Source of the DNA: Phenylobacterium sp.
GTDB taxonomy: Bacteria; Pseudomonadota; Alphaproteobacteria; Caulobacterales; Caulobacteraceae
DNA length: 64,000 nucleotides
Direction of reading: 5' to 3'
Assembly: GCF_030693405.1 (NCBI RefSeq)
Contig: NZ_JAUYAW010000046.1
Location: 1 to 64,000, forward strand
This document shows positions 37,741 through 45,517 of the stretch, one piece after another. The position numbers were made by a program, and so were the translations under genes. The notes under the pieces were generated by a model. The model saw nothing but the letters and a program-made list of their open reading frames with translations. It was not told the DNA's origin and did no database searches. Within the stretch, counting starts at the first letter, position 1. Every line of letters starts with the position of its first letter.

Positions 37741-38526
37741 ATGAGCCAGCATGTCATCGCCGAGACGTCCGATGGGGTCCTGACCCTGACCTTGAACCGT
37801 CCGGAAAAGAAGAACGCGCTCACCCGGGACATGTATCAGGCCCTGGGGGACGCCATCGATGGGGCGGAATTCGACAAGGACGTCCGCTGCGTCCTGATCC
37901 AGGCCGAGGGCGACATGTTCACCGCCGGCAACGACCTGGCCGACTTCGCCGCGGTCAACGCCGGCGAGGCGCCGGCCAATGAGGCCCGCCGCGGCGGCAA
38001 TCCCCTGCTGGCCGCGCTCGCCCGGGCCAAGACGCCCCTGGTGGCCGCGGTCAACGGCCGGGCCGTGGGCGTCGGCGTCACCATGCTGCTGCATTGCGAC
38101 CTTGTGTATCTGACCGAGGATTCGGTGCTGACCACGCCATTCGTCAACCTGGCCCTGGTGCCAGAGGCCGCCTCCAGCCTGACCCTGCCCGACCGCATCG
38201 GCCATGCCAGGGCCTTCTCCATGTTCGTGCTGGGCGAGGCTGTCGACGCCCAGAAAGCGCTCGCCTGGGGCATCGCCAACGAGGTTCTGCCCCGGAGCGA
38301 GCTGCGCGCCCGGGCGCGAGCGGCGGCGCTGGCCGTGGCCGCCCGGCCGCCGGCCGCCGTCACCATCACCAAGGCCCTGATGCGCGATCCGGTGGCGCTG
38401 GCCGAGCGCATGGACCGGGAGGGCCGTCACTTCTCCGACCAGCTCAAGTCGCCCGAGGCCAAGGAGGCCTTTTCCGCCTTCGCCGAAAAGCGGACGCCCG
38501 ACTTCGCCAAGGTTGGCGGCCGGTGA
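37741..38526 (+). CDS. Enoyl-CoA hydratase/isomerase family protein
   Basis: 261-residue crotonase-fold enzyme acting on acyl-CoA thioesters. Seen: N-terminal LTLTLNRPEKKNALTRDMY, the oxyanion-hole segment FTAGNDLADFA, and the second NH donor region in AVNGRAVGVGVTMLLHCDLVYL; the C-terminal K-x-x-L-M helix is present. The usual catalytic Glu pair is not obvious: the position after P-F-V-N-L-A-L-V-P-E-A carries one Glu, so hydratase or isomerase activity is possible. Start chosen at 37741 by strong Shine-Dalgarno. First gene of a four-gene operon with GTGA and ATGA overlaps. Confidence 0.88.
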   Translation: MSQHVIAETSDGVLTLTLNRPEKKNALTRDMYQALGDAIDGAEFDKDVRCVLIQAEGDMFTAGNDLADFAAVNAGEAPANEARRGGNPLLAALARAKTPLVAAVNGRAVGVGVTMLLHCDLVYLTEDSVLTTPFVNLALVPEAASSLTLPDRIGHARAFSMFVLGEAVDAQKALAWGIANEVLPRSELRARARAAALAVAARPPAAVTITKALMRDPVALAERMDREGRHFSDQLKSPEAKEAFSAFAEKRTPDFAKVGGR

Positions 38527-39473
38527 AGTTCGGCGCCTTCACCCCCGCCCGTATCGTGGCCGGCGAGCATGACCTGAACGGCCGCAACATCATCGTCACC
38601 GGCGGCGCCAGCGGCATCGGCCTGGAGACCGCCCGGGCGCTCGCCGGGGCCGGCGCCGATGTCATGCTGGCCGTCCGGGACCGCTCCGCCGGCGAGCGGG
38701 CCGCGGTCCAGATCAATGAGAGCATCGGCGCCGACAAGGTGGTGGCCGGGACCCTTGATCTGGCCAGCCTGTCCTCGGTCAGTTCCTTCGTCGACGCCTG
38801 GGGGGACGCGCCCCTGGACGTGCTGATCAACAATGCCGGCGTCATGGCCTGTCCGCAGGCCTACACCTCCGACGAGCTGGAGATGCAGATCGGGGTCAAC
38901 CACTTTGGCCACTTCCTGTTGAACGTGGGCCTGGCCCGGGCGCTGATGAACGCCGCCGACGAGGACCGCGCCGCCCGGGTCGTGGCCCTGTCCTCCATCG
39001 GCCACCGGCGCAGCCCGATCCACTTCGACGACATCCATTATCGCAACCGCCCCTACGACAAGTGGGAGGCCTATGGTCAGTCCAAGACCGCCAACGCCCT
39101 GTTCGCCGTGGCCTTTGACGAGCGGTTCGCCGAGCACGGGATCAACGCCAATGCGGTCATGCCCGGCGGCATCATGACGCCGCTGCAGCGCTACCTCTCC
39201 CTCGAGGAGATGGCGGCCATGGGCTGGCTGGACGAGGACGGCAAGCCCGTCGAGGGCTTCAAGACCCCGGAACAGGGCGCGTCCACCAGCGTCTGGGCCG
39301 CGGTGGCCGAGGAGCTGGAAGGCGAAGGCGGCCTCTATCTGGAGGACTGCTCCGTCGCCATGCCCTGGACCAAGGACAAGCCCAATCACGGCGTGATGGA
39401 TCACGCCCTGGATCCCGAAGCCGCTGAACGCCTGTGGATCCTGTCAGAAGAAACCGTGGGAGCGACCCTATGA
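38523..39473 (+). CDS. SDR oxidoreductase (retinol dehydrogenase/WW-oxidoreductase-like)
   Basis: 316-residue short-chain dehydrogenase. Motifs: TGGASGIGLETARALA for the cofactor, NNAGVMACP, the catalytic serine in VALSSIGHRRSP and Y-x-x-x-K as EAYGQSKTANALFA. The longer C-terminal part, with the H-I-H-Y-R-N-R-P-Y insert, matches the subfamily of retinol-dehydrogenase-like SDRs. GTG start overlaps the enoyl-CoA hydratase stop (GTGA), giving translational coupling. The track frame starts over 400 bp upstream and is unsupported there. Substrate unknown. Confidence 0.9.
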   Translation: MKFGAFTPARIVAGEHDLNGRNIIVTGGASGIGLETARALAGAGADVMLAVRDRSAGERAAVQINESIGADKVVAGTLDLASLSSVSSFVDAWGDAPLDVLINNAGVMACPQAYTSDELEMQIGVNHFGHFLLNVGLARALMNAADEDRAARVVALSSIGHRRSPIHFDDIHYRNRPYDKWEAYGQSKTANALFAVAFDERFAEHGINANAVMPGGIMTPLQRYLSLEEMAAMGWLDEDGKPVEGFKTPEQGASTSVWAAVAEELEGEGGLYLEDCSVAMPWTKDKPNHGVMDHALDPEAAERLWILSEETVGATL

Positions 39474-40327
39474 GCCTGCAAGGCAAGACCCTTTTCGTCA
39501 CCGGCGCCAGCCGCGGCATCGGCCTGGCCATCGCGCTCCGCGCCGCCCGCGACGGCGCCAATGTGGCCATCGCCGCCAAGACCGCCGAGGCCCACAAGCA
39601 CCTGCCCGGCACCATCTATTCGGCGGCTGAGGAGATCGAGAAGGCCGGCGGCCAGGCCCTGCCGCTGATCGTCGATGTCCGCGACGAGGCCAATGTGATG
39701 GACGCCGTCGAGCAGGCGGCGGCGAAGTTCGGCGGCATCGACATCTGCGTGAACAACGCCTCGGCCATCCAACTGACCGGTACGCTGGCCACCGACATGA
39801 AGCGCTATGACCTGATGAACCAGGTCAATGCGCGAGGGACCTACCTCACCTCCAAGGCCTGCATCCCGCACCTGAAACGCAGCGCCAACCCGCACGTCCT
39901 GATGCTGTCGCCGCCGCTGGACATGAACCCCCGCTGGTTCAAGGGCCATGTGGCCTACACCATGGCCAAGTTCGGCATGAGCATGTGCGTGCTGGGCATG
40001 GCCGAGGAGTTCCGCGAGGACGGCATCGCCTTCAATGCGCTCTGGCCGCGCACCGGTATCGCCACCGCCGCCATCCAGTTCGCCCTGGCCGGCGAAGAGG
40101 GCATGAAGAGCTGCCGCACCACCGACATCATGGCCGATGCGGCCTATGCCATCTTCAACAAGCGCTCCCGCGATTTCAGCGGCAATTTCCTGATCGACGA
40201 CACCTTCCTCTATGGCGAGGGCGAGCGGGACTTCGACAAGTACCGGGTCGACCCCACCGCCCCCCTGATGCCGGACTTCTTCGTGCCGGAGGACTCCGTT
40301 CCGCCGCCGGGCGTGAAGATCGGCTAG
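39470..40327 (+). CDS. SDR oxidoreductase, HSDL2-like
   Basis: 285-residue SDR resembling hydroxysteroid dehydrogenase-like protein 2. Seen: TGASRGIGLAIALRAARDGAN, the characteristic AAKTAEAHKHLPGTIYSAAEEIE segment, NNASAIQLTGT (NNAS in place of NNAG, as in HSDL2) and the catalytic YTMAKFGMS. The C-terminal tail GNFLIDDTFLYGEGERDFDKY is also typical of that group. Family members are linked to fatty-acid metabolism. ATGA overlap with the preceding SDR. Role in the operon is inferred to be acyl or CoA-linked catabolism. Confidence 0.9.
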   Translation: MSLQGKTLFVTGASRGIGLAIALRAARDGANVAIAAKTAEAHKHLPGTIYSAAEEIEKAGGQALPLIVDVRDEANVMDAVEQAAAKFGGIDICVNNASAIQLTGTLATDMKRYDLMNQVNARGTYLTSKACIPHLKRSANPHVLMLSPPLDMNPRWFKGHVAYTMAKFGMSMCVLGMAEEFREDGIAFNALWPRTGIATAAIQFALAGEEGMKSCRTTDIMADAAYAIFNKRSRDFSGNFLIDDTFLYGEGERDFDKYRVDPTAPLMPDFFVPEDSVPPPGVKIG

Positions 40328-40338
40328 GGCGCAGGGCC

Positions 40339-40935
40339 ATGAGCGCCCCGCCCGTCACCGTGCTGCAGGCGAGCCCGGAGGAAGAAGCCGCCATCCGCGC
40401 AGCCGTGCGGGCGGTGAACGACCGGGTGCTGGCGGGACCGGAGCATGTGGAGGGGCTGCTGGCCCTCTTCCTCGATCCCCGGGTGTCGGACCCGATCTAT
40501 GACCTGCCGCGACCGTTCACCCACGACAGCGTCGCCCAATGGGTGGCTGACAGCCGGGGCGCCCATGATCGCGGGGAGTGCATCCTGTCGGTGACCCTGG
40601 ACGAGGCCGGAGAGGTGGCGGGCTATTCCCGCATCAGCGTCTGGCCCGACCGGTCTTCGGCCGAGATCGCCGGCGGCGCCCGGGCCGACCGCCAGAACGC
40701 CGGCCGGGGGCGCGGCGGGGTGTCGAACGCCGCGACCTTCATGTTCGAGACCCTGGGCGTGCGCCTGATCGGCCTGACCGCGGCCCTGGACAATGTCCGC
40801 TCCATCGCCGCGATCGACGGGGCCGGCTTCGTGCGCATGGGCGAGCGGGAGACGGTGCGGCCCGATGGGTCGGTGCGGCGGAGCCTCTATTGGGAGCTGA
40901 CCCGGGAGGCTTGGCGGGCCGGGCGCGAGGGCTGA
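40339..40935 (+). CDS. GNAT family N-acetyltransferase
   Basis: 198-residue acetyltransferase-like protein. A GNAT fold is suggested by the strands around ECILSVTLDEAGEVAGYSRISVWP, the acetyl-CoA region GRGRGGVSNAATFMFETLG and the C-terminal LDNVRSIAAIDGAGFVRMGERE block, typical of RimJ/L-like enzymes. The substrate is unknown. Starts 11 bp after the HSDL2-like gene, so it closes the operon. Repeat copy 3 follows 30 bp after its stop. Confidence 0.75.
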   Translation: MSAPPVTVLQASPEEEAAIRAAVRAVNDRVLAGPEHVEGLLALFLDPRVSDPIYDLPRPFTHDSVAQWVADSRGAHDRGECILSVTLDEAGEVAGYSRISVWPDRSSAEIAGGARADRQNAGRGRGGVSNAATFMFETLGVRLIGLTAALDNVRSIAAIDGAGFVRMGERETVRPDGSVRRSLYWELTREAWRAGREG

Positions 40936-40965
40936 GCGCTCAACCTTCACCCCCAACCTCAGTCG

Positions 40966-41052
40966 CCGTCGCCCTCGGACTTGATCCGAGGGCCCATGCA
41001 CACTGGACGTGCCGGTGTTCATGGATGGTCGGGTCAAGCCCGACCATGACGG
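40966..41052 (-). repeat. Bipartite palindromic dispersed repeat, copy 3 (inverted)
   Basis: Reverse complement of copies 1 and 2: read on the minus strand it is CCGTCATGGTCGGGCTTGACCCGACCATCC in segments, then ATGAACACCGG, then a spacer ending GTGCATGGGCCCTCGGATCAAGTCCGAGGG. It lies between convergent genes, like copy 1. Confidence 0.85.
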
Positions 41053-41074
41053 AGGGGGAGGCGCGGAACCTCGC

Positions 41075-41428
41075 CTAGACCGCGATGTCGATGATGGCGC
41101 CCTTGGCCTCGCCGGACTGGGCGGCCGCCTTGGCTTCCTGCTCGATGGCCTCGCGCAGGCGTCTGGCGATCTCGTCTGCGATGGCCGATTTCAGCGCCTG
41201 CGGGTCGCCGCCGCGGGCGGCGAACTCGGCCTCCACCTGGGCCCGGACCATGGCTTCCAGCTTCTCGCGCTTCACCTTCTTCTGCCACTCATAGAAGCCG
41301 CCAGCCTGACCGATCTCGGTCGTGAAGCTGGGCCCCTGAGGCTGGTCCGCGCGGGCCTTGTCGCGGGTGAAGGGGTTCGACGCCGCCAGAGCTGCGAAGG
41401 GGTTCGACGCGCCGATGCTGGCGACCAT
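41075..41428 (-). CDS. Hypothetical protein with ASNPF repeat
   Basis: 117-residue cytoplasmic-looking protein of unknown function. The N-terminus carries two copies of A-S-N-P-F (GASNPFAALAASNPFT), then a T-E-I-G-Q-A-G-G-F-Y-E-W-Q-K-K-V-K linker and a strongly helical C-terminal half full of A, E, R and K (about residues 45-105), which could form a coiled coil. It ends in a hydrophobic strand GAIIDIAV. Regular codon use supports a real gene. Convergent with the upstream operon through repeat copy 3. Confidence 0.7.
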   Translation of the reverse strand: MVASIGASNPFAALAASNPFTRDKARADQPQGPSFTTEIGQAGGFYEWQKKVKREKLEAMVRAQVEAEFAARGGDPQALKSAIADEIARRLREAIEQEAKAAAQSGEAKGAIIDIAV

Positions 41429-41534
41429 GGGAGCGCTCCGGGGCTGTTGAGGCTCCCGCCGTTAAGCAAGAACCGCGCCAGCCCGAGACGCACTGCTTAT
41501 CGCCGTCGACCCAACGCGGATTTTCCATAGATCT

Positions 41535-41692
41535 CAAGGCTTGGCCTTGGTATTTGCGAAGGCATGGTTCGTTTCGCCATGACTTCAGCCGCGACCAATT
41601 GCATCCCCCTTGCGGGGCGTGGAGCCGGCTGCGTGCGCGACACCTAGCCGTCGATCCAAGCCCCGCCGAGGACGGCTGGGGCTTGTTCTTTG
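41535..41692 (+). ncRNA. Candidate structured ncRNA or attenuator leader with terminator
   Basis: In the 305-bp gap before the RimJ-like gene: hairpin CAAGGC-TTG-GCCTTG (41535-41549); a long imperfect stem TTGGT..ACCAA closing GCGAAG-g-CATGG / CCATG-a-CTTC-a-GC (41547-41598); CCCC-TTGC-GGGG (41606-41617); and a terminator CAAGCCCC.GCCG / CGGC.GGGGCTTG followed by TTCTTTG (41657-41692). GCGGGGC at 41612-41618 can instead pair with the terminator arm GCCCCGC (41660-41666), the layout of an attenuator. No clear promoter and no known RNA family recognised. Independent sRNA or cis-leader are both open. Confidence 0.5.
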
Positions 41693-41733
41693 AAAGCATG
41701 TATCCCGGCCTCCCAACTCGAGAGACCTTCGAC

Positions 41734-42318
41734 ATGCCCTTCCTGCTGCCTCTTCCCGAAACGCCCCGTCTGGAGACGGACCGACTAGTCCTCCGGCCCT
41801 TGAAGGTCGAAGACATTCCGGCTGTTCAGCGTCATTTCCCGCACTGGGCGATGGTGCGCCACCTCGTGGCGAAAACGCCTTGGCCATACCCAGCCGATGG
41901 GGCGGAAACCCATGTCCGCGCGTGCCTGGAGAAACGCGCCCGCGGCGAGCAGTTCTACTGGGCGATTACGTTCAAGGACGGAGACGACGAGCTGATTGGC
42001 CGCATCGACCTGCGGCCAGACGCCGACGTCGGCGCCATGCGTGGCTTCTGGCTGGCTCAGGAATACTGGGGCCGCGGCCTGATGACGGAAGCGGCCGACG
42101 CGGTGAACGCCTATGCGTTTGAGGTGCTGGACTGGCCCTTCATCGAGGTGGCCACGAACAGCGCCAACCGGGCGTCTCAACGCATCAAGGAGAAGCAAGG
42201 CTTCATCCTCCTCTATATGAGCGTCGGCGAGTATGTCGAGGGTGTCAGAGAGACGGCGTTCTGGCGGCTCAATCAGGAGGCATGGCGGTCACGCCGAGGA
42301 GACGCGACCAGTCTCTAA
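41734..42318 (+). CDS. RimJ/RimL-like GNAT N-acetyltransferase
   Basis: 194-residue acetyltransferase. ETPRLETDRLVLRPLKVEDIPAVQRHF is the usual RimJ-type start, RGFWLAQEYWGRGLMTEAADAVNAYAF holds the acetyl-CoA loop, and ATNSANRASQRIKEKQGF the C-terminal helix. Probably acetylates a protein N-terminus or a small amine. The track start at 41554 would read through the terminator hairpin at 41657-41692, so I start at 41734 after CGAGAGACC; ATG 41698 is an alternative. Its expression may depend on that upstream hairpin. Confidence 0.88.
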   Translation: MPFLLPLPETPRLETDRLVLRPLKVEDIPAVQRHFPHWAMVRHLVAKTPWPYPADGAETHVRACLEKRARGEQFYWAITFKDGDDELIGRIDLRPDADVGAMRGFWLAQEYWGRGLMTEAADAVNAYAFEVLDWPFIEVATNSANRASQRIKEKQGFILLYMSVGEYVEGVRETAFWRLNQEAWRSRRGDATSL

Positions 42319-42429
42319 GCTTCGGAAAACGCGAGGACTGTGGATCCGGTTGGGCTGGTTGTAGAAGGTCCAATCGCCGTTGGGGTTCGCCGGTGCGAGA
42401 ACCATCCGACTCCCTCCAAAAATGCGAAA

Positions 42430-42457
42430 AGGCCCCGGCGCTTTCGAACCGGGGCCT
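42430..42457 (-). terminator. Intrinsic terminator between convergent genes
   Basis: AGGCCCCGG / CCGGGGCCT stem with a 10-nt loop. On the minus strand it is followed by TTTTCGCATTTTT, a good terminator for the minus-strand SDR at 42489; the plus side is followed by CGTCGTTC. Confidence 0.8.
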
Positions 42458-42488
42458 CGTCGTTCTAGTCAGGTCGCCCCGCTAGGGC

Positions 42489-43418
42489 TTAGGCGCCCTT
42501 GGCCGGGGCGGCGCCCTGGCTGGCGAGCGGCGGGCGCGAGAGCGGGAAGAACTTGTCGCTCATGGCCGGGACGGCTTCGGACAGGATGGTGTCGACGCTC
42601 CAGCCCTCTTCCTTGGTCTGGGTCGAGATCGGACGGGGCTGCGAGTAGAGGATGATGTTCTCACCCGAGGCGCCGAAGACCTGGCCCGAGACGTGGGCCG
42701 CAGCCGGCGAGACCAGGGCGACCGACAGACGGGCCGGCTGGTCGGGGCGGATGGCGGCGGCCATGGCCTCGCGGCGCTTGGCGGCGGCTTCGTCTTTCAC
42801 CGGAACCGACTGGGTCATGCGGGTCCAGGCGACGGGCGCCAGGCAGTTGGAGCGGACGTTGTTACGCTCGCCTTCCATGGCGATGATGCGCGACAGGCCA
42901 GCGATCCCCATCTTGGCCGCGCCGTAATTGGCCTGGCCGATATTGCCCAGCAGCCCCGAGGTCGAGGTGAAGAACATGTAGGCGCCGTCGTTCTGGTTGC
43001 GGAACAGCTCGATCGTGGCCCGGGCCACATTGAACGAGCCGCGCATGTGCACGTCGATGACCTTGTCCCAGTCGTCTTCCGACATCTTGTGGAACATCAC
43101 GTCACGCAGGATGCCGGCCGGATTGATCACCGCATGCAGGCCGCCGAAGGTGTCCATGGCCTGCTCGACCATGCCCTCGACCGCCTTGTAGCTGGTGACG
43201 CTCTCGGAGTTCGACGCCGCTTCGCCGCCGGCGGCGCGGATTTCCTGGGCGACCTGCTCGGCCGGACCGGCGGAACCTTCGTCCTCACCCTTCAGGCCGC
43301 CGCCCAGGTCGTTGACCAGGACCTTGGCGCCCTGTTGCGCCGCAATCAGCGCGCACTCACGTCCAATGCCGTTGCCGCCGCCGGTGACGAGGACAACCTT
43401 GCCTTCCAATACGCCCAT
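42489..43418 (-). CDS. SDR oxidoreductase, multifunctional-enzyme-2-like
   Basis: 309-residue SDR resembling the (3R)-hydroxyacyl-CoA dehydrogenase domain of peroxisomal multifunctional enzyme 2 and related bacterial proteins. Motifs: TGGGNGIGRECALIAA, then the D-L-G-G-G-L-K-G-E-D-E-G-S segment typical of that group, and catalytic GQANYGAAKMGIAG. The NNAG motif reads INPAGILRD, with Pro where Asn is usual. Probably acts on hydroxyacyl-CoA thioesters. It is followed by its own terminator. An MFS gene lies upstream on the same strand with a 35-bp gap. Confidence 0.85.
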   Translation of the reverse strand: MGVLEGKVVLVTGGGNGIGRECALIAAQQGAKVLVNDLGGGLKGEDEGSAGPAEQVAQEIRAAGGEAASNSESVTSYKAVEGMVEQAMDTFGGLHAVINPAGILRDVMFHKMSEDDWDKVIDVHMRGSFNVARATIELFRNQNDGAYMFFTSTSGLLGNIGQANYGAAKMGIAGLSRIIAMEGERNNVRSNCLAPVAWTRMTQSVPVKDEAAAKRREAMAAAIRPDQPARLSVALVSPAAAHVSGQVFGASGENIILYSQPRPISTQTKEEGWSVDTILSEAVPAMSDKFFPLSRPPLASQGAAPAKGA

Positions 43419-43453
43419 GGATCTATCTCCCTAAAAGAATATTGCGCGGATTG

Positions 43454-44710
43454 TTATTCGAGGCGGTCAGCCTTGCGCAAGTCGGGAAAGAGCTTGGCCC
43501 AAAGGCCGGTCACGATCAACGTGCCGACCCCGCCCACCACGGCGGCGGCCACCACCCCCATGAAGCGGGCGAAGACTCCGGCCCTGAACTCCCCCAGTTC
43601 GTTGGAGGCGCCGATGAACAGGGTCGAGACCGCCGCCACCCGGCCGCGCATATTGTCTGGGATGACCAGCTGGATCAGGGTCTGGCGCACATAGACGCTG
43701 AGCATGTCGGCTCCGCCGAGGATGGAGAGCGCGGCCACCGACAGCCAGAGCGACTGGGAGACGCCGAAGACGATGGTCGCCAGGCCAAAGACCGCGACGC
43801 CCGCGAACATGGTCATGCCGGCGTTGTGGCGGATCGGGCGGGCCGCCAGGATCAGGGCGATGACTGTGGCGCCGGCGGCCGGGGCGGCGCGCAGCAGGCC
43901 AAAGCCCTCCTCGCCCACATGCAGGATGTCCCGGGCAAAGACCGGCAGCAGGGCCGTCGCGCCCCCCAGCAGCACGGCGAACAGATCGAGCGAAATGGCC
44001 CCGAAGACGATCTTCTGGCGCCACACATAGACCAGCCCCTCCTTGATCAGGGCCAGGCGCGAGCCTGGCTGCAGATCGGGCTTGGTCCGTCCGTTGATGA
44101 AGAAGGTCAGGGTGGCGCCGGCCAGGTAAAGACAGAAGGCGGTCTCGTAGGCGAGTGCGGTGGAGCGGGCGAGCAGCAGGCCGCCGATGGCCGGGCCGAT
44201 GATGGAGGCGGTCTGCCAGGCGAGCGAATTCCAGGCGATGGCCCGGGGCAGCAGGCTGCGGGGCACTAGCATGGGCCCGAGCGCCGTGCCGGCCGGCGAC
44301 ATGAAGGCCCGGCCGGCGCCGAAGACCGCGGCCACACAGAGCAGCAGGGTCACCGAGGCGAAGCCCTGCCAGGTGGCCACGGCTAGCACGCCGGCGCTGG
44401 TCATCTCGACGCCGTAGCAGATCATCAGGATCTTGCGCCGGTCATAGCGGTCGACGGCCTCGCCGGCCGGCAGGGTCAGCAGGAAGACCGGGATGAAGGT
44501 GACCAGGCCCACCATGCCGACCACAAAGGCGGCCTCGGCCACGCTCATGGTCTGGCGGGCGAGCTCATAGATGTGCCAGCCGAGCGCCACACTCTGGATT
44601 TGCACCGCCAGCGATCCGGCCCACCGGGACCCCCAGAACAGCAGATAGCTCCGCTGGCTCAACAGAGCGCGGGCGGAGGGGAGAGGCTCTGAGTCGGGGA
44701 CCTGGGACAT
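43454..44710 (-). CDS. MFS transporter (DHA3/EntS-like exporter)
   Basis: 418-residue major facilitator with about 12 hydrophobic segments. The N-terminal SYLLFWGSRWAGSLAVQIQSVALGWHIYEL and the loop motif AGEAVDRYDRRKILM (the MFS A-motif between helices 2 and 3) resemble EntS/NreB-type exporters. Substrate unknown; the family exports siderophores, metals or drugs. It lies 35 bp upstream of the SDR gene and may be co-transcribed with it. The start MSQVPDSEPLPS is followed by a short cytoplasmic tail before helix 1. Confidence 0.9.
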   Translation of the reverse strand: MSQVPDSEPLPSARALLSQRSYLLFWGSRWAGSLAVQIQSVALGWHIYELARQTMSVAEAAFVVGMVGLVTFIPVFLLTLPAGEAVDRYDRRKILMICYGVEMTSAGVLAVATWQGFASVTLLLCVAAVFGAGRAFMSPAGTALGPMLVPRSLLPRAIAWNSLAWQTASIIGPAIGGLLLARSTALAYETAFCLYLAGATLTFFINGRTKPDLQPGSRLALIKEGLVYVWRQKIVFGAISLDLFAVLLGGATALLPVFARDILHVGEEGFGLLRAAPAAGATVIALILAARPIRHNAGMTMFAGVAVFGLATIVFGVSQSLWLSVAALSILGGADMLSVYVRQTLIQLVIPDNMRGRVAAVSTLFIGASNELGEFRAGVFARFMGVVAAAVVGGVGTLIVTGLWAKLFPDLRKADRLE

Positions 44711-44952
44711 GGGCGGCGAACTTGGCCCGCGCGGCGGCGACCCGCAACGCCCGTTTCGGTTTCCATTGACCTGGCGGAGCTTGCGCCTTATCGGCGCGTT
44801 TTCGGCGACATGATCGTCGAGGCCGACTGCGAGGGGCGCTCATGTGCGCGCTGCGACGAACCGGGCGCGTGATCCGCGCCCTCTAGAGCCTCCCGGCCCC
44901 GCAGCCTCGCGGGCCTGGGCCCGTCTGTCCCGCAGCCTGCAAAGTTCCCTCA

Positions 44953-45486
44953 ATGACCGCCGCCGTCGCATCCTGTGCGGACTCCGTCGCGAGTCCGGCC
45001 CCTGACATCCGCCCCGAGACGCCGCAGGACGCAGGCGCCATCGAGGCCCTGCTGGACCACGCCTTTGGCCCTGGCCGTTTCGCCAAGGCCTCCGAACGGG
45101 TGCGGGAGGTCGCGCCCCTGCGCCTGGACCTGTCCTTCTGCATCTGGGAGGGCGAGCGGCTGGTGGGGGTGGTGCGTCAGTCCGAGATCGCCGTGGGCGG
45201 CCGCAGGCTGATCTTCCTCGGTCCCCTGGCGGTGGACGCCGCCGCCCGTCGCCTGGGAGCCGGCGCCCGGCTGGTGGAGGTCGCCTCTGCAGCGGCTGAG
45301 GCGGCTGGCTATGGCGAGGTCCTGCTGGTGGGCGATCCGCCCTTTTTCGGACGGCTGGGCTTTTCCGCCGAGGCCACCGGCCAGATTGTGATGCCTGGCC
45401 CTGTCGATCCCCGCCGCCTGCTGCTCAAGCGGCTGGGTCAGTCTGGTGGAACCAACATCCTGCAGGGCGCCGTAACGGCGCCTTGA
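44953..45486 (+). CDS. GNAT N-acetyltransferase, YhbS-like
   Basis: 177-residue acetyltransferase. IRPETPQDAGAIEALLDHAFGPGRFAKASERVR is the typical YhbS start, LGPLAVDAAARRLGAGARLVE holds the acetyl-CoA loop, and VLLVGDPPFFGRLGFSAEA the C-terminal signature of this group. Substrate unknown. A possible promoter (TTGACC-N17-TATCGG) lies 160 bp upstream at 44766-44794. It is followed by DUF1285 and the Nudix gene in the same direction and may open that unit. Confidence 0.85.
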   Translation: MTAAVASCADSVASPAPDIRPETPQDAGAIEALLDHAFGPGRFAKASERVREVAPLRLDLSFCIWEGERLVGVVRQSEIAVGGRRLIFLGPLAVDAAARRLGAGARLVEVASAAAEAAGYGEVLLVGDPPFFGRLGFSAEATGQIVMPGPVDPRRLLLKRLGQSGGTNILQGAVTAP

Positions 45487-45517
45487 GGCGCCCCGCGCAC
45501 GCGCCTACCTTCTGGCG

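Noticed and set aside
41554-41733. N-terminal extension of the RimJ-like gene
   Set aside because: It would translate through the terminator hairpin, and homology begins at the later ATG.
44810-44872. 20-codon Cys-rich frame (MIVEADC...)
   Set aside because: No Shine-Dalgarno, very short and no conservation evidence, although a promoter-like TTGACC-N17-TATCGG lies upstream.
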